NCBI RefSeq assembly: GCF_001690355.1 | Contig: NZ_LZHG01000033.1 | Coordinates: forward strand, 95,380 to 159,379 | From: Gilliamella sp. Choc4-2 | GTDB lineage: Bacteria > Pseudomonadota > Gammaproteobacteria > Enterobacterales > Orbaceae | Length of the DNA: 64,000 bases | Reading direction: 5' to 3' | Shown: piece by piece, positions 25,825 to 34,809 of the stretch | How the letters are laid out: each line of letters opens with the position of its first letter | How positions within the stretch are numbered: the first letter of the stretch is position 1 | Translations under genes and position numbers: made by a program | Notes under the pieces: generated by a model | The model's database searches: none | The model's input: the letters and a program-made list of their open reading frames with translations, nothing else | Told to the model about the DNA's origin: nothing

Positions 25825-26346
25825 ATGATAAAGACTAAAAAACGTATTAAAACTACCGCATCAATCTATGTTGTGCAATCAAAAGATCAAGCAACAGAGG
25901 CTATTAAATATTTAGGCGATATACAGCGTGAATTAATCCGATTAGAAACCGAAATGAACGATAAGATCGCTGAAATTACTGCAAGTTATTCATCAAGTAT
26001 TGAAGTATTAAAAAAGAAGTCAGTAGAAATACAAAAAGGTATCCAAATTTGGTGCGAAGCAAATCGTGATGAACTGACTAATGGCGGTAAAGTTAAGTCT
26101 GCAAATCTAGTTACTGGTGAGGTTCAGTGGCGTAATCGACCGCCATCTTGCACTATTCGTGGTTCCGAATCAGTTATTGAGGCATTGAAAGAACTCAAAT
26201 TAACGCGATTTATTCGTACTAAAGAAGAAATCAACAAAGAAGCTATTTTAAACGAGCCAAATGCAGTAGCGCATGTTCCTGGCATCACTATCAAAAAAGA
26301 TGTTGAAGATTTTGCGATAGTGCCATTCGAACAGGAGGTTATCTAA
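25825..26346 (+). CDS. gam: Gam-like host-nuclease inhibitor
   Basis: A 173-residue protein of the Mu Gam type: KTTASIYVVQSKDQATEAIK, a long helix (IQRELIRLETEMNDKIAEI), and GEVQWRNRPPSCTI followed by FIRTKEEINKEAIL. Gam binds DNA ends as a dimer, like eukaryotic Ku, and shields phage DNA from exonucleases. ATG 25825 follows TAGGAG; the longer frame from 25756 overlaps the previous gene and lacks an SD. Confidence 0.93.
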   Translation: MIKTKKRIKTTASIYVVQSKDQATEAIKYLGDIQRELIRLETEMNDKIAEITASYSSSIEVLKKKSVEIQKGIQIWCEANRDELTNGGKVKSANLVTGEVQWRNRPPSCTIRGSESVIEALKELKLTRFIRTKEEINKEAILNEPNAVAHVPGITIKKDVEDFAIVPFEQEVI

Positions 26347-26348
26347 TC

Positions 26349-26492
26349 ATGCAAACACAAGATTTTTATATTTTGTATCAATTTATCCTTAGTCAAATGC
26401 CTAATTTTATTGAGTATTGTAAAGAACGTGACTTATCGGCATGTGAAGCCGATCGTATTGTTGACGAGTTAGAGGAATTAGCAAATGGCTAA
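26349..26492 (+). CDS. Very small early ORF
   Basis: An open frame of 47 codons (start MQTQDFYILYQFILSQMP, end DELEELANG) with a strong SD, AGGAGG, 11 bp upstream. It begins 3 bp after the Gam stop codon and overlaps the next start by 8 nt. Acidic helical C-terminus. The position and SD make it likely to be translated; no function is known. Confidence 0.6.
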   Translation: MQTQDFYILYQFILSQMPNFIEYCKERDLSACEADRIVDELEELANG

Positions 26493-26688
26493 ATTCTCTA
26501 ACCCTAAGCGTTATATGCCCGACCATTATATCTCCATCAGCCATGAACATTCATTTATGCGTGAGGTAACTAGTCAGGGCTATGTTGATGGAAAGCAGTA
26601 CGATGAACTTTATGCTGAATATACAAAATTAAAATCAGCTAAAACATTAAAACAACGTTTGGTTAGTTTTTTTAAGGTGTTTTTATGA
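26485..26688 (+). CDS. Small early protein of unknown function
   Basis: A 67-residue protein (MAKFSNPKRYMPDHYISISH...) overlapping the previous frame by 8 nt and the next by 4 nt, as expected for a coupled early operon. Basic at the C-terminus with a hydrophobic end (RLVSFFKVFL). No family recognised. Confidence 0.6.
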   Translation: MAKFSNPKRYMPDHYISISHEHSFMREVTSQGYVDGKQYDELYAEYTKLKSAKTLKQRLVSFFKVFL

Positions 26689-27383
26689 CAAATAATAATG
26701 AAAAGTACATTGATAAAATCAAAAAACTTTTAGCATTAGCAAAATCAACTAATCCACATGAAGCTGCTATTGCTATGCAAAGAGCACTAAAGTTAATGAA
26801 AGAACACGATATTAATGCTAGTGATGTTGAACTATTTTCAATTAACGAATCAATGGCAAAACGTACACCAACTGATGCAGAAAAACAACCGTCTTATGTC
26901 GGTATATTGGCTAATGTTATTTGTTCTGCATTTGGGGTTAAAGGTTATTTTTGTTATAACAATGAAACGAATCACATGACTGTTAAATTTTATGGAATGA
27001 GAGAACGCCCTCAGCTTGCAGCATATGCGTTTGATGTTCTTGTAAGATTGATTATTAAGGCGCGTAAAGAGTTTTTGAATGGCCAAAATAAGCGTATTAA
27101 AAAATCAACAAAAATGGCTAGAGCAGATCAATTTTGCATTGGGTGGATTAATGGAATTTATAATGTTTTAAGTAAGTTCGTTATACCTGATGATGAAAAT
27201 AAAATACTAAATAAATATGAACAGGAAAAGCTTGATTTATCAGAAGCAACATTACGCAATACTAAAAACTGCAATGGTGCAGATGACGCTAAATATAAAG
27301 GGTATTTAGCTGGAAAAAACATAAAACTGAATCATGGTTTATCTGGTTCAGGTAATTCTCCATCATTAATAGGAGTTAAATAG
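26685..27383 (+). CDS. DUF2786 protein
   Basis: A 232-residue protein with the DUF2786 N-terminus (YIDKIKKLLALAKSTNPHEA, MQRALKLMKEHDI), followed by an alpha/beta part common in this phage class (FYGMRERPQLAAYAF, DQFCIGWINGIY). It is frequent in Mu-like early regions and also on plasmids; its biochemical role is unknown. Cotranscribed: overlaps upstream by 4 nt and abuts GemA. Confidence 0.82.
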   Translation: MTNNNEKYIDKIKKLLALAKSTNPHEAAIAMQRALKLMKEHDINASDVELFSINESMAKRTPTDAEKQPSYVGILANVICSAFGVKGYFCYNNETNHMTVKFYGMRERPQLAAYAFDVLVRLIIKARKEFLNGQNKRIKKSTKMARADQFCIGWINGIYNVLSKFVIPDDENKILNKYEQEKLDLSEATLRNTKNCNGADDAKYKGYLAGKNIKLNHGLSGSGNSPSLIGVK

Positions 27384-27785
27384 ATGAAATCTAAATACAT
27401 CAAGCTGATTCATATTGCAAAATCTCAACTTAATCTAGATGACGATACATATCGTCATCTATTACTGACTATAACTAAAAAAACTAGCACTAAGGATATG
27501 ACAGTTTGGGAACTAGAAAAAGTTATAACTAATTTGAAATTAAAAGGTTTTAAAGTTAAATCATCAAAAAAAACGGGGAAGATAACAGCTACAGAACCAG
27601 TTCATAAAAAAATACGCTCATTATGGCTAGCACTAGCTGATGCAGGTGAAATCAAAAATCGTTCTGAAAAAGCTATCAATTCTTATGTAAAACGTATTAC
27701 TGGTGTTGAAGTGATGGATTGGCTGACTCAAAAACAAGCAATGGTTGTAATTGAAAGCCTAAAAAGTTGGCAAGCTCGCATATAA
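27384..27785 (+). CDS. gemA: GemA-like regulatory protein (Mu gp16, DUF1018)
   Basis: A 133-residue protein with the DUF1018 pattern: IKLIHIAKSQLNLDDDTYRH, LLLTITKKTSTKDMTVWELE, then IRSLWLALADAGEIKNRSE, YVKRITGVEVMDWLT. In Mu, GemA alters host gene expression and DNA superhelicity. The gene starts on the base after the DUF2786 stop codon. Confidence 0.88.
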   Translation: MKSKYIKLIHIAKSQLNLDDDTYRHLLLTITKKTSTKDMTVWELEKVITNLKLKGFKVKSSKKTGKITATEPVHKKIRSLWLALADAGEIKNRSEKAINSYVKRITGVEVMDWLTQKQAMVVIESLKSWQARI

Positions 27786-27795
27786 AGGAAGAAGC

Positions 27796-28302
27796 ATGAA
27801 ATTAACACGTTGCCCAATTTGTCATAACGAAATTAATTTAGAAGCATTAGTCGAAGATGATTCTGGCAGAGAACTACTTATATTAGTAAGTAATTTAAAC
27901 TATGGCTGTGCTAAACCGATGATTGCCTATATTGGTTTATTTCGTACTCAAAAATCAAATTTAAGTAATTCTAGAGCAGTAAACTTAATTAATGAAGTTC
28001 TGAAATTATATCAACCAAGCAGGCATCTAGCTCACGCACTACGGGAAACAGTTAATAATATTCACGCTAAGCGTTTAACTAGTGAGTATAAACCGTTTAA
28101 AAATCATAACTACTTAAAATCTGTTTATGAATCAACTAAGCATTTATTTGCATATGTTGAACATAAAGAAGAAGACAAACCAATTCGTAGTAGTAATGAA
28201 GAATATTTTGAACAGATGTATAGGGCTGGTGTTGACTTTAGTAAATTAGAAAAAAATATACCTGGCGCACTAGATTGGTATAAGAAGAAAACAGGAGCGT
28301 AA
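27796..28302 (+). CDS. Small zinc-ribbon-like phage protein
   Basis: A 168-residue protein whose N-terminus has a CPICH motif (MKLTRCPICHNEINLEAL), suggesting a zinc ribbon, with another Cys in YGCAKP. The remainder is helical with basic patches. Similar proteins lie between GemA and Mor in D3112-like phages. No function known. SD AAAGGAAG lies upstream of ATG 27796. Confidence 0.65.
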   Translation: MKLTRCPICHNEINLEALVEDDSGRELLILVSNLNYGCAKPMIAYIGLFRTQKSNLSNSRAVNLINEVLKLYQPSRHLAHALRETVNNIHAKRLTSEYKPFKNHNYLKSVYESTKHLFAYVEHKEEDKPIRSSNEEYFEQMYRAGVDFSKLEKNIPGALDWYKKKTGA

Positions 28303-28305
28303 ATT

Positions 28306-28668
28306 ATGACTAAATCTGCAATGTCTATTAAACGTCATGAATTACTAACACATGTATCATTATCTGTAGCTAACGATGCGATGGATTACGGTTTACCTGA
28401 AGATATTGCAGTTCATCTTGGTGATAGTATTGCAAATACAATTTCAGAACTGTTTGGCGGTCAGAACATTACGTTTCCACGTGACTACAGATTCAAACTA
28501 AACCAACGTGACTTGCAAATCTATAATGCATTTAAAGGCAATAACTACGCAGAACTAAGTCAAAAATATAAAATGACAGAACGAGGTATCAGAAAAGTAA
28601 TCGACCGAGTTCATAAACGAATGATAAAAGAAAAACAACCAACACTGTTTGATTTTAATGACGCCTAA
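28306..28668 (+). CDS. mor: Mor-type transcription activator
   Basis: A 120-residue protein with the Mor/C pattern: DIAVHLGDSIANTISELFGG, ITFPRDYRFKLNQRDLQIYN, FKGNNYAELSQKYKMTERGI (HTH), then RKVIDRVHKRMIKE. Mor of Mu activates the middle promoter, and C the late promoters. Here it is the only family member seen, at the end of the early operon, so it may act directly on the two late dyads at 9086-9103 and 16962-16979. Ends just before the prophage end. Confidence 0.92.
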   Translation: MTKSAMSIKRHELLTHVSLSVANDAMDYGLPEDIAVHLGDSIANTISELFGGQNITFPRDYRFKLNQRDLQIYNAFKGNNYAELSQKYKMTERGIRKVIDRVHKRMIKEKQPTLFDFNDA

Positions 28669-28879
28669 TTAATTTTTGAGCAAAAATTTTTAGGCAATTT
28701 TTTATTTCATATTTTGTAACACTTTTTCAAAAAACAATTTCATTATTTCCCTGTTTATTTTGTTATATCCCATTTATCTCATCATTCTGTTATTATTTAT
28801 CATGTTCTATTTCAATAAAGGCTCAATGATGATTTTAATATCATTTTAATTTTTTAAATGTTTATAGATTAATGATAGT
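28669..28879. other. Right end of the prophage and junction region
   Basis: This AT-rich stretch without a gene must contain the right phage end with transposase binding sites and the host junction, since Mor is the last phage gene and ydgA is chromosomal. Several TGTTA/TGTAA-type words occur (near 28727, 28757, 28788) but the terminal TG/CA base and the 5-bp target duplication cannot be fixed without the left end. Confidence 0.5.
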
Positions 28880-28902
28880 AAAAAGCCTATACCATTTAGG
28901 CT
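28880..28902 (-). terminator. Rho-independent terminator of ydgA
   Basis: On the minus strand, AGCCTA, a 7-nt loop and TAGGCT are followed by TTTT. It lies about 40 bp past the ydgA stop codon. A second pairing (GCCTATA at 28885-28891 with TATAGGC at 28910-28916) overlaps. Confidence 0.7.
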
Positions 28903-28940
28903 GTAATGATATAGGCGATGATTAATTTCATTTGAATAAA

Positions 28941-30488
28941 TTAATAATAACCAAAGAAATTTTTGAAGAATTCTTTTTTAGTCATTGTGTTACCATTAAT
29001 GTAGGTTTCTTCACGATCTCTTGAGTAGTCAATGTCAGTAAAAATTCCTTTAACATTATCTTTTTTTAACGTAATAAATGGTATATTGTTATTTGCGTAT
29101 AAAGATGCCATCAATTCAAGGTGTTTACTTGTTTTGTTAACTTCCTCTGATGTTACTGTAGTATCAGACGGTTTTTCAATTTGTGCAAGAAAATGAGCAA
29201 TGATTCTGAATGGAGCATCAATTTTTAATTTTATTGATTTAACTTGATCGATGTCCTCTAACAACAGTGAACCAGTGCTACCAAGTATATCGATATCACC
29301 ACTAACGTTGATATCGCCTTCTTCATTATGCCAGTTTAAGCTTTTAATTGAAAATTTCATATTTGTTTGTGTATTTTCATCTAATTCAGGCATATCTTGA
29401 TTAGAATATAAAGGATAGTTAATGAATTTCGGAACAATGCCTTCATAATTAAAATCAAATACACCTGAACCTAAATTTTGCTTACCAAATATAATAGAAT
29501 TAATATTTGTACTCAATGATCCATTTGCCATTTTTATATTGTTTAATTGACCATTTTGTTTTATTGATAATTGATTTATTTGAATTAATGGTAATTCTTG
29601 TTTTAGTGTGTTTTCTTTTCTTATTTTTATTTTTTGAAAGCTGGTGTCATTTTTATAACTTGAAATAGTAAAATTTCCATTTCTGTTGATATTAAATGTA
29701 TAGTTTCCTTGATTTTCAATATTATCAGAATCCAAGTTTATCAATTCATTTGTATTTTCAGTATTAATATGAAGATTGCCGATATTTATTTTATAATCAA
29801 CATTAGAGCTATTATTAGAGGTTGCTGATATGTTTAATTTTTCCATGGAAAAAAAATTATTTTTATCTAATGCGTAATTCAATTTAGCAAATTGCGCGGT
29901 TGATGATATGCAACTTAGGCTTTCATCTCCTTCAAAAGATAATTGACCTTTAGAGATATCTAATTGACCATCTAATGAATCTATTTCATTATTGGTTAAA
30001 GTGATAGCTTTATTAATAAGTTTGAATGTTAAATATTTACCATAACTTATTCCTAGATGTGCATTGATTAAAGAACTATTACCAGCAATTTTCCAAAGTT
30101 TTGGCGATGTTTCTTCATTCATTTCATATTCAATCCAAGCCATTTGTGGTTTTAAAATACCATTTTTAATTGCAGAAAGGGGGAATGGACCATGATGAAT
30201 GGTAATATCATCATCAAACACTTTTAAAGGCTTTTCGTTTGGTTCTGTTTTATCTTTCGGTAAGAGGGTAATAATAAGATGTAATTTTGTAGAAAAGATA
30301 TTTCTTTCATAGTTGCTTTTGGTAATATTAAGGTTATAAAGATCCTGATTTTTATTCGCTATATCAGTAATTTTCGAAAGATTATTATCGATATTACTTT
30401 CAATAGCTTTACCTGTGTGCCATGAGGTAAAAATAGTTCCAACTCCTAATACTGCAATAATGCCAACAGCTAAAATACTTTTTTTCAT
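28941..30488 (-). CDS. ydgA: YdgA-like DUF945 protein
   Basis: A 515-residue protein beginning MKKSILAVGIIAVLGVGTIF (uncleaved-type signal anchor), followed by a long beta-rich periplasmic region (FDDDITIHHGPFPLSAIKNG, LNWHNEEGDI) and a C-terminal NGNTMTKKEFF, matching E. coli YdgA (502 residues) in pattern. DUF945 proteins are envelope proteins of unclear role. It is the first chromosomal gene after the prophage. No second gene follows in the operon. Confidence 0.85.
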   Translation of the reverse strand: MKKSILAVGIIAVLGVGTIFTSWHTGKAIESNIDNNLSKITDIANKNQDLYNLNITKSNYERNIFSTKLHLIITLLPKDKTEPNEKPLKVFDDDITIHHGPFPLSAIKNGILKPQMAWIEYEMNEETSPKLWKIAGNSSLINAHLGISYGKYLTFKLINKAITLTNNEIDSLDGQLDISKGQLSFEGDESLSCISSTAQFAKLNYALDKNNFFSMEKLNISATSNNSSNVDYKINIGNLHINTENTNELINLDSDNIENQGNYTFNINRNGNFTISSYKNDTSFQKIKIRKENTLKQELPLIQINQLSIKQNGQLNNIKMANGSLSTNINSIIFGKQNLGSGVFDFNYEGIVPKFINYPLYSNQDMPELDENTQTNMKFSIKSLNWHNEEGDINVSGDIDILGSTGSLLLEDIDQVKSIKLKIDAPFRIIAHFLAQIEKPSDTTVTSEEVNKTSKHLELMASLYANNNIPFITLKKDNVKGIFTDIDYSRDREETYINGNTMTKKEFFKNFFGYY

Positions 30489-31200
30489 TGTGATTCTCTA
30501 CTAGTTCATAATATTTTAAAGGTTATTTCATATTGAGGAATATCAGTAGTCAACAAATTATATATACTTTATAAGCGAAATAGATGATTTGTATTTATTC
30601 TGATTTCATTAATTTTAATCGATCTTCGTCTGTTTATCGACTATTTTGTCCTTTTAGCATATATTTTTATGGTTGTCTTTCTATTATTTGATTAATGATA
30701 TTATTTTAGTATTCATTTTTAAGTAGAATAGGGTAATAAAAACTTGCGGTTGTAATGGCTCTATTAAAAAATTTCGTAGAGAAATATTTGTTATCACAGG
30801 CCTTTGTATTACTTTTTATAAATTATGGGATATACGCAGCCTCCAAAGTTTGAATTATGTTTTTTGCAAATTGACATTCAAATCATGCTATTTGTGCACA
30901 AAATATCCTTTTGTTAGTCCAACAATGAGAATTGTTCATGGTGAATAGTCATTATCATCAAATACAAAGGTTAGCTTAGTAGTTTATTATAAAGTGACAA
31001 TGTAACTTTTGATGTTGATATTCATTTAACCACAATTAATTTGCTTAACCACTTAATTTAGTTTACTATCGATATCATTTTTGTAGTATTTTATTTATGT
31101 CACGTTGTTCCAATATATCTAATCTCTCATATAGCAATGATGCCAAAAGCTAATGTATCCTTTTTACTCATCACATTTTATATTTTTTAAACTTCATAAG
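30489..31200. other. Gene-poor AT-rich region between ydgA and mfd
   Basis: No intact gene is seen. On the minus strand about 31075-31141 a short coding-like piece reads SLLYERLDILEQRDINKILQ then a stop, and a second piece in another frame precedes it (DTLAFGII), so a small decayed gene is possible. A 32-codon plus-strand ORF near 30757 looks accidental. The ydgA promoter lies near 30500-30550. Confidence 0.4.
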
Positions 31201-34200
31201 TTATACTTGATGCTGAGAAAAATCAGTCAACAATTGTTTAATATATTCAATACGATCAGTTCTTTGTAGTTCAGATTTTTGCAATTTCAATCGATTTGAA
31301 CTCTCTAAACGATAATATTTTGGTTGTTTTTGAATAATTTCAATCAAGTAATCAACTGACACTTTATTATCACTGCCGAATTCAATATAACCGCCTTTTT
31401 CGCCAAATTCGATTTTAGTAATACCTAATTGGGTTGCGTGATAACGGATTTTGGTGGTTTCTAGTAAAAAAAGCACTACATCGGGCAATTTACCAAAACG
31501 ATCTCGCATTTCAACTTGAATATCGGTGAGTTCGGTAAGATCGGTGATACTCGCAATACGTTTATACAGTGATAAACGCGTATTAACATCGGGAATAAAA
31601 TCATCAGGAATAAGTGTTGGTAAGCGTAACTCAATTTCTGTTTGTTGATTATTGAGTAATGATTCAAGTGTTGGCTCTTTACCTTCTTTTAGTGATTTAA
31701 CGGCCTCATCAAGTAGCTCAATATAAAGGTTAAAGCCAATTGTCTCAATTTGACCGCTTTGATCGCTGCCTAATAACTCACCAGCACCTCGAATTTCAAG
31801 ATCGTGTGTGGCTAGAGCAAAACCTGCACCTAAATCTTCAAGTGAGGCAATTGCTTCTAGGCGTTTTTTGGCATCTTTAGTGAGTAATTTAGGATGTGGG
31901 GTTAATAGATAAGCATAAGCCTGATGATAAGAACGTCCAACTCGTCCTCTGAGCTGATGTAATTGGGCTAAACCAAATTTATCGGCACGATCAATGATAA
32001 TGGTATTGGCATTAGGAATGTCGATACCAGTTTCAACAATGGTTGTACAAACAAGTATGTTAAAACGTTGATGATGAAAGTCATTCATTACGCGCTCTAA
32101 GTCGCGTTCATGCATTTGTCCATGACCAATGGTAATTCGTGCTTCGGGCACCAGTTCTGCCAGTTTTTCGCTTACTTTTTTGATATCAGAAATATCATTG
32201 TGTAAATAATAAATCTGACCACCACGTAAAATTTCACGCAAAATGGCTTCTCTAATCACGAGATCATCATATTCTCGAACAAAGGTTTTCACTGCTAATC
32301 GGCGAGCTGGAGGGGTCGCAATAATAGAGAGATCCCGCATACCACTCATTGCCATGTTGAGGGTTCTTGGAATTGGCGTTGCGGTTAGTGTTAGAATATC
32401 AATGTTTGCTCGCATTGCTTTAATTCGTTCTTTTTGGCGGACGCCAAAACGATGTTCTTCATCAACAATCAACAAGCCTAAATCTTTCCATTTGATATCT
32501 TCTTGTAACAATTTATGTGTGCCAATTACAATATCAATTTTGCCTTCACCAAGAGCTTCTATAATACTTTTTTGTTGTTTGGCGGTTTTGAATCGAGACA
32601 GGCTTTCTATGCGAACTGGCCAGTTTGCAAAGCGATTACAAAAGCTTTCGTAATGTTGTTCTGCAAGTAAAGTTGTAGGAACTAAAACTGCTGTTTGTTT
32701 ATGATTAATAACGGCTAAAAAAGCAGCGCGGATCGCTACTTCTGTTTTACCAAATCCAACATCACCACAGACTAATCTATCCATGGCATAAGGAGAGCAC
32801 ATATCGCCAATTACTGCCCCAATAGCATTTTGTTGATCATCAGTTTCTTGATAAGGAAACCCTTGGCAAAATAGTTCATACTGCTCTCGGTCTTGTTTAA
32901 ATTCAAACCCGGGTTTACTTTCACGTTCAGCGTAAATATCGAGTAATTCAGCAGCAACATCTCGTACTTTTTCGGCCGCTTTTTGCCGTGCTTTACTCCA
33001 AGCATCAGTACCTAATTTATTCAATGGTGCGTTTTCTTCATCGCCACCAGAATAACGGCTAATTAGATTTAATGATGAAACAGGAACATAAAGCTTGGTG
33101 TCATTGGCATATAATAGAATAAGATATTCAGCCGTAATCCCGCCTGTTTCTAATGTGGTAAGTCCTGCATATCGACCAACGCCATGTTCTAAATGGACAA
33201 CGGGTTTGCCGGGTGTTAGCTCAGCTAAACTACGAATAAGTGAATCAGTATTGATAGCTTGTTTATTTTCTTTTTTGCGACGAACTACTCGCCGTCCTAA
33301 TAGCTCATTTTCAGTAATAAAGGCAAAATTATCTTGCTGATTGATAAAGCCTTGTTCACTAGCTCCAACAATTAAATAAAATCGGCTATCACTGTTTTTT
33401 CGTTCATCAAGTAAATCGATAGTAGTGGGATGAATACGAATTCGTCCAAGAATTTCTTGTAAAGCCTCTTTGCGTCCTTCTGATTCAACCGAAAAGATGA
33501 TTGTTCCTGCAAAATTTTCAACAAATTTTTGAAATTGCAAATAAGGATCTTTTTGTTGGATCTCAATAGCAATATTAGGTAATGCTACATAAGGCAAATT
33601 AACGTTTTTATTTGATTCTGTCGTTATTGCATGCGATAAAACCATTCTTGGGTAGTTTTTGAAATTGGCAAAAATCTCGTCAGTTTTAGACCAAATAACA
33701 TTTGGTGCAAGTAATGGTCGCATAGGATCGACTTTGCGGCTTTCATAACGTTGGGTAATATCTTGCCAATATTTATTAGCATATTGTTCAATATTAACTG
33801 TATTGATAATTAAGCTATTTGCTAAAAAATAAGAGAATAGAGATGTCAATGGTTCGTTAAAAAATAGCGCTTGCCAATATTCAATACCGGTTGGCAAAAT
33901 ATTTTTACTAACTTGTTGATAGATGCTTTCTGAGTCTAATCTAACCTCAAATTGTTCTCGCCATTGACTACGAAACAACTCAATAGCTGTTTTATCAAAA
34001 GGAAACTCATGGGCTGGTAGCAATTGTATTTCAGCAATTTCATCAAAGGTACGTTGAGTTTCGACATCAAAAGTACGGATACTGTCGATTTCATCATCAA
34101 AAAAATCAATGCGATAAGGCTTATCACTGCCCATGGGGTAGATATCAAAAAGCGCTCCACGAGTAGCATATTCACCATGCTCCATAACTTGGCTGACTGA

Positions 34201-34659
34201 ACGATAGCCAGCATTTTCAAGTTGAAGACGTAAATGTTCTCGGCTAATTTGTAAGCCTTTTTTCATCATAAAAACATGTCCACCCAAATAACTTTGTGGG
34301 CAGACTTTTTGCATTAAGGTATTAATGGGTAAAATTAACGCCCCTTTGGTTAAATGTCCAAGATGATAAAGGCAAGATAAGCGTTCTGATACGATATCTT
34401 GATGAGGAGAAAAACTGTCATAAGGCAATGTTTCCCAATCTGGAAAGATAATAGAAGGAAAGGATGTAAACTGCTTTACTTCTTCATGAATGCGCGAGGT
34501 TTGTTGCATATCATCAGTGACAATCACAACGATACCCTCATGTGCATTTATAGCTTGAGCGCAAAATTGTGATAAGGAAGAGCCAACTAGCTGCCCAATT
34601 TGCTTTACTTCGCCTGATTTTTGAGGAATTAAGTTTGAAATATTAACTTTTTTAGACAT
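31201..34659 (-). CDS. mfd: Transcription-repair coupling factor Mfd
   Basis: A 1152-residue protein, close to the E. coli length (1148). The N-terminal UvrB-like modules contain SFSPHQD and MEHGEYATRGALFDIYPMGS; the RNA polymerase-interacting domain has KPVVHLEHGVGRYAGL; the RecG-like motor has Walker A CGDVGFGKTEVA, DEEHRFGVRQKE and LTATPIPRTL; the TRG region has QLRGRVGRS. It removes stalled RNA polymerase at lesions and recruits UvrA. Start MSKKVNISNL at 34659 is divergent from lolC. Confidence 0.98.
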   Translation of the reverse strand: MSKKVNISNLIPQKSGEVKQIGQLVGSSLSQFCAQAINAHEGIVVIVTDDMQQTSRIHEEVKQFTSFPSIIFPDWETLPYDSFSPHQDIVSERLSCLYHLGHLTKGALILPINTLMQKVCPQSYLGGHVFMMKKGLQISREHLRLQLENAGYRSVSQVMEHGEYATRGALFDIYPMGSDKPYRIDFFDDEIDSIRTFDVETQRTFDEIAEIQLLPAHEFPFDKTAIELFRSQWREQFEVRLDSESIYQQVSKNILPTGIEYWQALFFNEPLTSLFSYFLANSLIINTVNIEQYANKYWQDITQRYESRKVDPMRPLLAPNVIWSKTDEIFANFKNYPRMVLSHAITTESNKNVNLPYVALPNIAIEIQQKDPYLQFQKFVENFAGTIIFSVESEGRKEALQEILGRIRIHPTTIDLLDERKNSDSRFYLIVGASEQGFINQQDNFAFITENELLGRRVVRRKKENKQAINTDSLIRSLAELTPGKPVVHLEHGVGRYAGLTTLETGGITAEYLILLYANDTKLYVPVSSLNLISRYSGGDEENAPLNKLGTDAWSKARQKAAEKVRDVAAELLDIYAERESKPGFEFKQDREQYELFCQGFPYQETDDQQNAIGAVIGDMCSPYAMDRLVCGDVGFGKTEVAIRAAFLAVINHKQTAVLVPTTLLAEQHYESFCNRFANWPVRIESLSRFKTAKQQKSIIEALGEGKIDIVIGTHKLLQEDIKWKDLGLLIVDEEHRFGVRQKERIKAMRANIDILTLTATPIPRTLNMAMSGMRDLSIIATPPARRLAVKTFVREYDDLVIREAILREILRGGQIYYLHNDISDIKKVSEKLAELVPEARITIGHGQMHERDLERVMNDFHHQRFNILVCTTIVETGIDIPNANTIIIDRADKFGLAQLHQLRGRVGRSYHQAYAYLLTPHPKLLTKDAKKRLEAIASLEDLGAGFALATHDLEIRGAGELLGSDQSGQIETIGFNLYIELLDEAVKSLKEGKEPTLESLLNNQQTEIELRLPTLIPDDFIPDVNTRLSLYKRIASITDLTELTDIQVEMRDRFGKLPDVVLFLLETTKIRYHATQLGITKIEFGEKGGYIEFGSDNKVSVDYLIEIIQKQPKYYRLESSNRLKLQKSELQRTDRIEYIKQLLTDFSQHQV

Positions 34660-34809
34660 GATGAGTTCGTTGATGTCGCTGAAAATTTATCATCAGATTA
34701 TAACGTAAATATATGGTTGTTTTCTAGAACAGATTAATCCTGTATGATAAACATCTTGCGTTTAACAGACAGACTTTGTAAAAAAGTTTTAGGTACTAAT
34801 ATTACGTTT

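Larger units (their letters stand above)
1..28800. mobile_element. Mu-like transposable prophage (partial, left end outside window)
   Basis: The region holds a full set of Mu-type functions: repressor, Ner, DDE transposase A, ATPase B, Gam, GemA, Mor, then lysis, packaging, head and tail genes. Early genes lie on the plus strand at the right end and late genes on the minus strand to the left, a divergent layout recalling BcepMu rather than Mu itself. The tail genes are of siphovirus type, as in B3/D3112-like phages. The right boundary lies between the end of the Mor gene (28668) and the terminator of ydgA (about 28880), and I could not fix the terminal base. The reading frames seen look intact, so the phage may be functional. 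Confidence 0.93.

Noticed and set aside
30757..30855. 32-codon plus-strand ORF between ydgA and mfd
   Set aside because: No SD, no conserved pattern; probably chance in AT-rich sequence.
34744..34809. Upstream start for lolC adding 22 residues
   Set aside because: The extra residues (MINILRLTDRLCKK...) do not fit the LolC family, whose N-terminus begins just before the FYIGLRY segment.
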